Shown here: one piece after another, positions 1 to 5,140 of the stretch | Numbering within the stretch: the first letter of the stretch is position 1 | Layout: each line of letters begins with the position of its first letter | Assembly (NCBI GenBank): GCA_017626625.1 | Contig: JAGAIK010000455.1 | Location: 1-5,140 of the forward strand | DNA length: 5,140 nt | DNA from: Roseburia sp. | GTDB taxonomy: Bacteria; Bacillota; Clostridia; Lachnospirales; Lachnospiraceae | Reading direction: 5' to 3' | The notes under the pieces: generated by a model | Seen by the model: only the letters and a program-made list of their open reading frames with translations | What the model was told of the DNA's origin: nothing | Databases searched by the model: none | Position numbers and translations under genes: made by a program

Positions 1-402
1 CTCCGCGACCTCCCGCTCGATCATTTCCCTTGGCACATGGTTGATTGCCGCCGCCCCGACGGGCTGGTCAAGCCCCGGTCTTGTCACTATGCCTACGCCT
101 GTTCCTCCCGCAATCTCAATGTGCGGTGCGTCCGCCTTCAACCGCTGTGACGTTTGCAGTTCTGACACCTCCGCAGCGATCAGAATCCCCGTCGTCACGT
201 CGGGATCGTCCCCGCCGTCTTTCCTTACGGCGCAGCGCACTGCCCGCTCTGTGATTTCAATTTCTTCTATCATTGCATGATACGGAATGCCCTTTGGCGT
301 CTCAATCGTAATCTGCTCTTTCCGCTTTCCGGTCAAAAGCATGTATGCCGCCGCCTTTGCCGCTGCCGCCGCACAGCTTCCCGTCGTAAATCCATAGCGC
401 AC
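1..402 (-). CDS. cbiD: Cobalt-precorrin-5B C(1)-methyltransferase CbiD, N-terminal part (3' end outside window)
   Basis: CbiD is the SAM-dependent enzyme of the anaerobic B12 route that methylates C-1 of cobalt-precorrin-5B to give cobalt-precorrin-6A, in the cytoplasm. I translated 134 codons with no stop up to the window edge; the family is about 370 residues, so roughly the first third is present. Family hallmarks are visible: the N-terminal RYGFTTGSCAAAAAKAA block (residues 2-18), DGGDDPDVTTG near residues 82-92, and the glycine-rich GGTGVGIVTRPGL stretch near 105-117 followed by QPVGAAAINHVPREM. The start is GTG at 402: an in-frame TAG lies at 421-423 with no ATG, GTG or TTG between it and 402, and a GGGAGG ribosome site sits 8-9 bases upstream. 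Only 4 bases separate it from the stop of the fused cobD-cbiC gene, so the two are surely cotranscribed and probably translationally coupled. Confidence 0.95.
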   Translation of the reverse strand, partial: MRYGFTTGSCAAAAAKAAAYMLLTGKRKEQITIETPKGIPYHAMIEEIEITERAVRCAVRKDGGDDPDVTTGILIAAEVSELQTSQRLKADAPHIEIAGGTGVGIVTRPGLDQPVGAAAINHVPREMIEREVAE

Positions 403-406
403 CGCC

Positions 407-2329
407 TTATCCCTCCCGTCCTAATTCATAGAGGATGGCATTGCAGATCGCCGCCGCCACATTGCTGCCGCCCTTTCTGCCCCGGTTTACGATGTGGGGA
501 ATGTCCGTCTTTAAAATCAGCTCCTTTGCCGCCTCCACATTGACGAAGCCCACGGGAACCCCAATGATAAATGCCGGAGAAAATCTGTTTTCTCTTATCA
601 TTTCATAGAGCTTCACCAGCGCAGTAGGAGCATTTCCCACCACAAAAATCACAGGTTTTCCCAGTCCTGCCGCCCGCTCCATACTGACGGCTGCCCTTGT
701 CATCTGCCTTTCTTTTGCCTCTCTTGCCACGGTTTCCTCCGCCATAAAGCAATGCGCCTCACCGCCGAAAGTTTGCAGCACTTTTTTGTTAATGCCTGAC
801 AATGCCATATTCGTATCGGTTACAATATCTGCTCCCTGCCGTAACAACCGTTTTGCCACAGCCACTGCGTCCTTAGAAAAAGTCATGGTATCGGCATAGG
901 AAAAATCCGCGCTAGTATGGATGACCCGTTTTATCACCAGTTCATTTTCCTCTGGCAGTATAATGCCCCGCTCCGCTAATTCTTCACTGATGATTTCAAA
1001 GCTGCGCTTCTCAATGTCACCGGGCAGGACATATTCTAAGCCGTGGTAATCTCCTGTGTGAAGGTTTACTGACTGTACTTTTTCCGCCGCTGCTGCCCGT
1101 ATGTTTTCTGACTTTACCTTTTCCACTGCTTCTGCCATTTCTGTCTGTAGATTTTCTGCCTCCTCTGTCTGCGTATTTTCCTGCGTTTTTTTCTCTCCGA
1201 ATTTATCTGGTATCCTGCCTGCCTCCATTACGTGATGAAGTTCCTCCGCAAATCTCCTGTTTTCTTCCTTCGATTTTACGGCTATCCGGTAAAATCCTCT
1301 TGACAGCCCCCGGAAATTCCTGCAATCACGAATTAAAATTCCACTCTCTAATAATCGCTCATACAGCGTCCTTTCCTCTTCTCTGCCTAAAAGCTCTCCC
1401 CCCGCCTTTCTCTCCGGCTCCTTCTTTTCCCCTGTGCAACCGTCATATTTCCCAACCAAAAACAGCAGATAATCCGCCTCCCCCGGATAAACAAAACAGC
1501 CTTCTTTTTTTAGCGTTTCCTCTAAATAAGCTCTCTCTTCTGCCACATAAGACGCAGAGCGCTCCACAAATCCCGTTTCCTCTGTTGCCGCTACTCCGGC
1601 TTTCTGGGCGAATATGGAAAGATTCCACTCCGGCAGATGTTTTTTCATCTGCCCTGCAAATGCTTCTTCACAAACCGCATAACCAAGCCGTACCCCCGGA
1701 ATGGCAAAGACTTTTGTAAATGCCCGCAGTACAACAACATTGGGGTATCGGTCTAACTTTCCCACAAAGGAATGGGACTTTTCTTTTCCCGTCAATTCTA
1801 TAAAACATTCATCCAGCACCAGCAAACTGCCATTGGCAAGGCACTTCTCTGCTATCTTTTCCAACAATTCCGGCTCTAGCAGATTTCCCACCGGATTGTT
1901 GGGATTTGCCAGAAATACCATATCCACCTCCGCCGTCAGACTATCCAGAAAGTTCTTGGTCAGACAGTAGTTCTCTTCCGGTTTCATTTCCCAGTAGACC
2001 ACTTCACACTCCGCTGCCTCCGCCGCCTTTTCATAGCCGAAAAAAGAAGGTACCGGAATCAGTATTTTTCCCGGCTTTACGGCATGAACAGCCGCAAGTA
2101 AAAGCTCCGAGGCTCCATTTCCAAAGACAAGCATCTCTTCCCTGAAACCGCCCCATTTTGCCACAGCCTCTTTCAGCCGCTCTGCCCGGATATCCGGGTA
2201 ATTTCCACTCTCTTCCACCGCTTCCGTCAACGCTTTTTTTACCCGCCCCGGCATTCCCAGGGGATTGGTGTTCACTGAAAAATCCATTTTCACCTGATTG
2301 CGGTAAATATCTCCTCCGTGTATCGTCAT
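407..2329 (-). CDS. cobD-cbiC: Fused L-threonine-O-3-phosphate decarboxylase (CobD) and cobalt-precorrin-8 methylmutase (CbiC)
   Basis: A 640-residue two-domain protein. Residues 1-370 are a fold-type I PLP enzyme of the CobD/CobC family: HGGDIY at 4-9, FSVNTNPLG at 17-25, YPD at 44-46, NPNNPVG at 142-148, LDE at 172-174, the Schiff-base lysine K206 in FTKVFAIPGVRLGY, and the arginines R334 (ILIR) and R348 (FYRIA) expected to bind the substrate phosphate and carboxylate. This domain makes (R)-1-amino-2-propanol phosphate for CbiB. A charged, repetitive linker spans about 371-427. Residues 428-640 are a full-length CbiC, which moves the C-11 methyl to C-12 to give cobyrinate; the catalytic histidine is H471 in RVIHTSADF, with TDTNMALSGIN (504-514) and GVPVGFVNVEAAK (590-602). 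There is no stop or frameshift between the domains. The start is supported by the N-terminal HGGD motif and AGGAGG just upstream. Both functions are well supported. Histidinol-phosphate aminotransferase is the main alternative for the first domain, but context and HGGDIY favour CobD. Confidence 0.95.
   Translation of the reverse strand: MTIHGGDIYRNQVKMDFSVNTNPLGMPGRVKKALTEAVEESGNYPDIRAERLKEAVAKWGGFREEMLVFGNGASELLLAAVHAVKPGKILIPVPSFFGYEKAAEAAECEVVYWEMKPEENYCLTKNFLDSLTAEVDMVFLANPNNPVGNLLEPELLEKIAEKCLANGSLLVLDECFIELTGKEKSHSFVGKLDRYPNVVVLRAFTKVFAIPGVRLGYAVCEEAFAGQMKKHLPEWNLSIFAQKAGVAATEETGFVERSASYVAEERAYLEETLKKEGCFVYPGEADYLLFLVGKYDGCTGEKKEPERKAGGELLGREEERTLYERLLESGILIRDCRNFRGLSRGFYRIAVKSKEENRRFAEELHHVMEAGRIPDKFGEKKTQENTQTEEAENLQTEMAEAVEKVKSENIRAAAAEKVQSVNLHTGDYHGLEYVLPGDIEKRSFEIISEELAERGIILPEENELVIKRVIHTSADFSYADTMTFSKDAVAVAKRLLRQGADIVTDTNMALSGINKKVLQTFGGEAHCFMAEETVAREAKERQMTRAAVSMERAAGLGKPVIFVVGNAPTALVKLYEMIRENRFSPAFIIGVPVGFVNVEAAKELILKTDIPHIVNRGRKGGSNVAAAICNAILYELGREG
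411..417 (-). promoter_or_regulatory. Ribosome binding site of cbiD
   Basis: The minus strand reads GGGAGGG here, 8 bases before the GTG at 402. The site lies inside the last codons of the upstream fusion gene. It supports GTG as the cbiD start, since the frame offers no other start codon after the upstream in-frame stop. Confidence 0.75.
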
Positions 2330-2332
2330 AAT

Positions 2333-2338
2333 CCTCCT
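2333..2338 (-). promoter_or_regulatory. Ribosome binding site of cobD-cbiC, unusually close to the start
   Basis: The minus strand reads AGGAGG followed by only three bases (ATT) before ATG at 2329. The spacing is shorter than the usual 5-9 bases. The next in-frame ATG (residue 15) would remove the conserved HGGDIY motif, so 2329 remains the best start. Confidence 0.6.
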
Positions 2339-2413
2339 GCCTTTCTATCTGTCTGCAGCACTACTTCTATCCTGTGGACAGGTTACCAGCTACAGTTCTC
2401 ATTCACCCATATA

Positions 2414-3394
2414 TCAACATACGATTGCCCGCAAAACCAACAGAATCAACAGGCAAATCAACTCTCCTAAAAATGCACTCCGGTACAAAAGCCGGTTCAC
2501 CCTTTTGATATCCTCCGCTTCCACCGGACGCTTGCCGTCCCCGATATATGGCTTTTTTACCACCTTTCCAAAATAGCTGGCGTCCCCTGCCAACTGTATC
2601 TGCAACGCCCCTGCACATGCCGCCTCCGTCTGTGCAGAGTTGGGGCTGGCGTGATTGTAACGGTCCCTCTTAAAAATGCGGTATGCTTCTTTTCCCGAAA
2701 ATTCTTTTCCCGGCAAATATGCCGCCCCTATCATCAAAAAAGCAGCGCCTCTTGCCGGAAGGTAATTTACCACATCATCTAATTTTGCCGCTGCACGTCC
2801 AAAGAAAAGAAAACGGTCATTTTTATAGCCCACCATGGAATCCATGGTGTTCACCGCCTTATATAAAAATCCCAGTATGGGACCTCCTAAAGCCAGATAA
2901 ATCATGGGGGCAATAACCCCGTCGGAGGTATTTTCCGCCACTGTCTCAATGGCAGCCTTCGCCACTCCGGTTTCGTCCAGATTTTCTGTGTCCCGCCCCA
3001 CAATCATGGAGACGGCATACCTTGCTTTTTCTAAATCCTGTTCCACCAGGCAGTCGTACACCTTCATGCTCTCCACCTTCAGGCATTTTGTTGCCAAAAT
3101 CTGATAGGTCATAATACTTTCCACCAAAAGTCCGGCATAGGGATGCAGGAAATAGGCGCCCAGAAGAATTGCCGCTGTCACGGTTCCCGTTATCAGCAGT
3201 ACCAATGCCACCAGCCATATTCCCTGCCGCTTTTCCTTTTTTTCCTGCCGGGGTGTTTCTTCTCTATGCAATTTTTTTTCCAACCCGCTAATCAGATTTC
3301 CGATGAGCCGGATAGGATGAAACAGCCAGTGAGGGTCTCCTATCAGCAAATCCAGTAAAAATCCAATGAAAAATGCCAGTATATGGTATGTCAT
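2414..3394 (-). CDS. cbiB: Adenosylcobinamide-phosphate synthase CbiB
   Basis: CbiB is an integral membrane enzyme that amidates adenosylcobyric acid with aminopropanol phosphate, giving adenosylcobinamide phosphate. At 326 residues it is full length for the family. Diagnostic motifs are DPHWLFHPIRLIG (20-32), VGRDT (132-136), ETVAENTSDGVIAP (150-163), AVNTMDSMVGYKN (180-192) and ASPNSAQTEAACAGAL (249-264). Hydrophobic membrane segments are visible at about 3-19, 59-83, 160-180, 211-227 and 308-325, with a charged loop (38-57) after the first. The start has an AAGGA ribosome site (3401-3405) six bases upstream. It lies 81 bases after the phosphatase gene and 84 bases before cobD-cbiC, whose first domain makes its substrate. 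I saw no terminator or strong promoter in either gap, so I read it as part of one operon. Confidence 0.96.
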   Translation of the reverse strand: MTYHILAFFIGFLLDLLIGDPHWLFHPIRLIGNLISGLEKKLHREETPRQEKKEKRQGIWLVALVLLITGTVTAAILLGAYFLHPYAGLLVESIMTYQILATKCLKVESMKVYDCLVEQDLEKARYAVSMIVGRDTENLDETGVAKAAIETVAENTSDGVIAPMIYLALGGPILGFLYKAVNTMDSMVGYKNDRFLFFGRAAAKLDDVVNYLPARGAAFLMIGAAYLPGKEFSGKEAYRIFKRDRYNHASPNSAQTEAACAGALQIQLAGDASYFGKVVKKPYIGDGKRPVEAEDIKRVNRLLYRSAFLGELICLLILLVLRAIVC

Positions 3395-3475
3395 GCTCTA
3401 TCCTTTCTTTCCGGTGAAACCTTCTCTTTCCATACTTGCACCGTAATTTTATGTAACAGGACGCTATTTTCTATT

Positions 3476-4123
3476 TTATGAACCAGCATCAGATAATGCT
3501 GTGATTTTTTCCATACGAATACTGTCCTGCCGAATTTCCCCGTCCTCTCCAACAGAAAATTTCACAAAACAGTGATACCCCTCTCCGTTTTTACACTGAA
3601 AGTCAAAATAATCGCCCTGGGCACCGTAACGGCTGAGCAGCGCCATAATGGTTCCCCCGTGCACAACCGCCCCAATGGGGGCATTTTCTGCTATTTTCCA
3701 GTTTATCACAAGTTCTAAAAAACGCTTAAGCCCCCTGCCGCAGCGGAAAATAAACTCCTCCCTGCTCTCCCCTTCCGGAAAGGGTAAGGTGCCATTGCTG
3801 TCAATCCATTTCTGATAGTCCATGTCGTCTTTTAAATCTTCGTAATTTTTCCCCTCAAAACGCCCGAAGTCCATTTCCTTCCACTCCGGAATGATGTGGT
3901 AGGGCAAGTTCGGATATAGCAGTTCTGCGGTCTGCCGACATCTTTCCATGGGGCTTCCGAAAAGGTACTGCACTAAAGGGTAAGTTTTTTCTTCTAATTC
4001 CTTTTTCCCCTGTTCCGATAAGTTTTCTTCTGTTTTTCCAAGGTAGCGCTTTTCCTGATTAGCTTTGGTTTTTCCATGGCGGATAAGGAACAGTTCTATT
4101 TGATTTTCTGTGAAATTCCGCAT
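3476..4123 (-). CDS. cobC: Histidine phosphatase, probable alpha-ribazole phosphatase CobC
   Basis: A 215-residue protein of the histidine phosphatase (phosphoglycerate-mutase-like) superfamily. The phospho-accepting histidine is H16 in LIRHGKTKAN; further conserved residues are R61 in SPMERCRQTAELL, E83 in EMDFGRFEG, and H155 in VVHGGTIMALL. In the B12 pathway such enzymes dephosphorylate alpha-ribazole 5'-phosphate or adenosylcobalamin 5'-phosphate in nucleotide-loop assembly. That role is inferred from its place between cobU and cbiB; the fold itself does not exclude a general phosphatase. I chose ATG 4123 because it begins the conserved domain and has GGAGAG six bases upstream. The frame stays open upstream to 4690, but that extension has no family similarity and runs through cobU (in another frame) and an inverted repeat. 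The start overlaps the cobU end by 28 bases, suggesting translational coupling. Confidence 0.88.
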   Translation of the reverse strand: MRNFTENQIELFLIRHGKTKANQEKRYLGKTEENLSEQGKKELEEKTYPLVQYLFGSPMERCRQTAELLYPNLPYHIIPEWKEMDFGRFEGKNYEDLKDDMDYQKWIDSNGTLPFPEGESREEFIFRCGRGLKRFLELVINWKIAENAPIGAVVHGGTIMALLSRYGAQGDYFDFQCKNGEGYHCFVKFSVGEDGEIRQDSIRMEKITALSDAGS

Positions 4124-4476
4124 ATGATTCTCTCCACGCTTTCTGCCTGTTCTGCCGCCATGCAAAGCATTCTTCCCACCTGTTCCCGGTAGGCACGCTC
4201 TGTATCTAAGACGGGGACGATGCCGTTTCCTATCTCGTCGCAAATCAGGATGCAGGAAGGGTTGTCCTGCAAAAACTGTTCCATCAGTGCGGGGATATCT
4301 GCCTGCTGCTGCATTTTGCGTTTTAGGTATAGGTGAAGCTTGTCGTAGACTTTTTTTCCCGGACAGGTTTCGAAATCTTCGGTGTCGCCGTGGCAGATTT
4401 CGGTGTCGGGAATGTTGTATTTGCTTTTTATATAGGATAGTTTTCCTTGGGCGTAACCGCCTATTATTAGGTGCAT
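4096..4476 (-). CDS. cobU: Compact CobU-like adenosylcobinamide kinase / adenosylcobinamide-phosphate guanylyltransferase
   Basis: A 126-residue P-loop protein resembling CobU, the cytoplasmic enzyme that phosphorylates adenosylcobinamide and then adds GMP to yield AdoCbi-GDP. Visible features are the N-terminal strand and P-loop LIIGGYAQGK (3-12), the CDEIGNGIVP motif (79-88, matching the SNEVGxGIVP block of CobU), AYREQVGRM (95-103, matching the RRFRDLAGRLN region) and a C-terminal GISQKIK (120-126, matching AGIPLKLK). Canonical CobU is about 180 residues; here the middle is short and the usual YIATA and HxxxRP-type region carrying the GMP-accepting histidine is not recognisable. The residue after the P-loop lysine is Leu13 rather than Ser/Thr, with Ser14 next. 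GGAGG lies 11 bases upstream of the ATG. The location between cobS and cobC supports the assignment. Whether both activities are retained is uncertain. Confidence 0.82.
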   Translation of the reverse strand: MHLIIGGYAQGKLSYIKSKYNIPDTEICHGDTEDFETCPGKKVYDKLHLYLKRKMQQQADIPALMEQFLQDNPSCILICDEIGNGIVPVLDTERAYREQVGRMLCMAAEQAESVERIICGISQKIK

Positions 4477-4629
4477 AAAATGGGGTTCCTCCGGTTTCTT
4501 TATAATTTTGGGTGCGGTCTGTTAAAAAAAGGGGGGGGGATAAGTAAGTGTGTGGGGCAGATTGCACCCAGCGCAGCGGGATTTTGTTCCGTTGTCCAGA
4601 GATAAGATGTTCTAAGAAATCTGCACAGG

Positions 4630-4652
4630 GGTTACCTAAATGGGACGTAACC
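4630..4652. repeat. Apical hairpin A of the inverted repeat
   Basis: GGTTAC (4630-4635) pairs with GTAACC (4647-4652) around an 11-base loop. It is directly followed, with no spacer, by the next hairpin. Confidence 0.55.
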
Positions 4653-4686
4653 GGTACAAGCTCGCCTTCCATGGCTCGATTGTACC
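4653..4686. repeat. Apical hairpin B of the inverted repeat
   Basis: GGTACAA (4653-4659) pairs with TTGTACC (4680-4686). The 20-base interval contains a CCATGG palindrome and a possible three-base GCC/GGC stem. Confidence 0.55.
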
Positions 4687-4688
4687 TC

Positions 4689-4709
4689 AAACAGACATCG
4701 TGTCTGTTT
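4689..4709. repeat. Apical hairpin C of the inverted repeat, perfect 9-bp stem
   Basis: AAACAGACA (4689-4697) pairs perfectly with TGTCTGTTT (4701-4709) around a TCG loop. On neither strand is it followed by a run of T long enough for a classical terminator. Confidence 0.65.
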
Positions 4710-4823
4710 GTTACTGACTGTGAAGCAGATTTCTAAGAACATCTAATCTCTTCCCAAAGTCACAAAATCCCGCTGCGCTGGGTGCAATCTGCCAATTTAC
4801 TTTATCGGCACTCCTTTTTGGTT

Positions 4824-4873
4824 TTTATGACCGCTTTCAATGAGTACTTCCATTTCGGTTTATGACCGCTTTC
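4824..4873. repeat. Pair of 15-base direct repeats
   Basis: The 15-mer TTTATGACCGCTTTC occurs at 4824-4838 and again at 4859-4873, starts 35 bases apart. The pair lies between the inverted repeat and the end of cobS. Its function is unknown: it could be a paired protein-binding site, a small tandem duplication or debris from an older insertion. Confidence 0.6.
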
Positions 4874-4957
4874 CATAATAATTTTTCTGCAATTTATAAA
4901 TCGTCGATGAAATTCGATAAAATGATAAAGAAGCTTAAGGGGCTGTATATTTTTTAA

Positions 4958-4972
4958 TATTCCGAAGGAATA
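4958..4972. other. Small stem-loop just after the cobS stop codon
   Basis: TATTCC and GGAATA pair perfectly around a three-base loop (4958-4972). AT-rich pairing can extend the stem into the cobS stop codon. In the cobS direction the stem is followed by A residues instead of a T run, so it is not a standard intrinsic terminator. It may protect or process the transcript 3' end, or mean nothing. Confidence 0.45.
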
Positions 4973-5140
4973 CTATAAAATTCCTGTCACACTGCATACT
5001 GCAAGCAATACTGCCGTCACTCCCTCACAGAGAGTCAGAAAATAGCCTGCGGTATCTCCGGTGGTGCCTCCCAGTTCTTTCATGCTGCGGTGACGGTAAT
5101 AAAAATAGGTTGCTGCTGCTCCGAGTATTACTGCTGCTCC
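4973..5140 (-). CDS. cobS: Adenosylcobinamide-GDP ribazoletransferase (cobalamin synthase) CobS, C-terminal part (5' end outside window)
   Basis: CobS is the membrane enzyme that joins AdoCbi-GDP to alpha-ribazole (or its phosphate), closing the nucleotide loop. Reading from the window edge at 5140, the minus strand gives 55 residues and then TAG at 4973-4975. The piece has two small-residue hydrophobic segments (GAAVILGAAATYFYY and GVTAVLLAVCSVTGIL) on either side of RHRSMKELGGTTGDTAGY, the LGGxTGDxxG motif near the C-terminus of CobS proteins. About 200 N-terminal residues lie beyond the window. It is followed by a gap of 496 bases before cobU, unusual in an otherwise tight cluster. Confidence 0.88.
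   Translation of the reverse strand, partial: GAAVILGAAATYFYYRHRSMKELGGTTGDTAGYFLTLCEGVTAVLLAVCSVTGIL

Larger units (their letters stand above)
4539..4806. repeat. Long imperfect inverted repeat with structured apex (MITE-like element or structured RNA)
   Basis: Two arms of 69 bases, 4556-4624 and 4725-4793, are reverse complements at 61 of 69 positions by hand alignment: a perfect outer block of 32 bp (4556-4587 with 4762-4793), an 11-base poorly paired segment, and an inner block matching at 24 of 26 (4599-4624 with 4725-4750). Weaker complementarity extends outward to GATAA at 4539 and TTATC ending at 4806, with four extra bases on the left. The 100-base apex holds more hairpins. There is no transposase and no clear direct target duplication. 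It lies between cobS and cobU in the operon, so the transcript would contain a long RNase III-like stem. Whether it is a non-autonomous mobile element, an ERIC-like repeat or a functional RNA cannot be decided from one copy. Confidence 0.85.
4477..4972. other. Gene-free gap between cobS and cobU
   Basis: This 496-base gap holds, from the cobU side, the cobU ribosome site (GGAGG, 4488-4492), an A7G9 tract (4524-4539), the long inverted repeat (4539-4806), a 15-base direct repeat pair, an AT-rich stretch (4875-4960) and a small stem-loop touching the cobS stop. Short reading frames exist but none has a ribosome site or recognisable protein. I found no cobalamin riboswitch, tRNA or convincing terminator. 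Confidence 0.75.

Noticed and set aside
41..543. Plus-strand frames at the left end
   Set aside because: They lie opposite cbiD and the CbiC domain, both with clear family motifs, and look like antisense shadows.
1300..1719. Plus-strand 139-codon frame opposite the CobD domain
   Set aside because: It is an antisense shadow of a clearly coding gene, with Pro/Ser/Leu-rich low-complexity composition and no motif.
2330..2413. Possible regulatory element between cbiB and cobD-cbiC
   Set aside because: Only a weak CCTGT/ACAGG pairing with a two-base loop is present. There is no terminator, riboswitch core or promoter that I can support beyond the ribosome site.
4499..4525. Possible minus-strand promoter for cobU (TTAACA, then TATAAA)
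   Set aside because: The spacing is only 15 bases and the predicted transcript start would fall in the cobU ribosome site, so it would not give a normal leader.
4124..4690. In-frame upstream extension of the phosphatase reading frame, making a 404-residue protein
   Set aside because: The extension reads through cobU in another frame and into the inverted repeat, is rich in Arg/Pro/His as shadow frames often are, and shows no family motif. The domain start at 4123 has its own ribosome site.
4803..4876. Minus-strand 24-codon basic peptide frame beginning at ATG 4876
   Set aside because: There is no ribosome site upstream, and the frame is too short to distinguish from chance.
4862..4957. Plus-strand 31-codon frame starting in the second direct repeat
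   Set aside because: It has no ribosome site, lies in AT-rich sequence and resembles no protein I recognise. The first repeat starts a similar frame of only 12 codons.
4950..4980. Stem-loop after cobS as an intrinsic terminator
   Set aside because: The T run lies on the wrong side of the stem in both directions; each strand has A residues after the hairpin.

Overview
The window is a slice of an anaerobic (cobalt-early) adenosylcobalamin (vitamin B12) biosynthesis operon. All recognisable genes lie on the minus strand, so they read from high to low coordinates. Protein style (CbiD/CbiC/CbiB naming types, Lys/Glu-rich proteins, strong AGGAGG-like ribosome sites, a compact CobU, moderate GC with AT-rich gaps) suggests a Gram-positive anaerobe of the Clostridia, probably Lachnospiraceae. 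That placement is inferred from style and gene content, not from a marker gene.

In transcription order the layout is: the 3' end of cobS (4973-5140, cut by the window edge); a gap of about 500 bases with no convincing gene (4477-4972); a compact cobU-like gene (4096-4476); a histidine phosphatase, probably cobC (3476-4123), overlapping cobU by 28 bases; cbiB (2414-3394); a fused gene coding a CobD-type threonine-phosphate decarboxylase followed by a CbiC precorrin-8X methylmutase (407-2329); and the first 134 codons of cbiD (1-402), which runs off the window.

The genes cover both halves of the pathway. CbiD and CbiC act on the corrin ring. CobD makes the aminopropanol phosphate arm and CbiB attaches it. 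CobU activates the product to AdoCbi-GDP, CobS joins it to the lower-ligand nucleoside, and the CobC-type phosphatase probably removes the ribazole phosphate.

The least expected part is the gap between cobS and cobU. It holds a long, imperfect inverted repeat of about 268 bases (4539-4806) with 69-base arms matching at 61 positions, including a perfect 32-bp block. Its apex contains further hairpins, so it would fold into a branched structure on either strand. It contains no transposase. It may be a MITE-like or ERIC-like multicopy element or a structured RNA; I cannot tell which from one copy. Beside it are an A7G9 tract and a 15-base direct repeat. The other points of note are the CobD-CbiC fusion with a repetitive charged linker, and the short CobU that lacks the usual guanylylation-histidine region.
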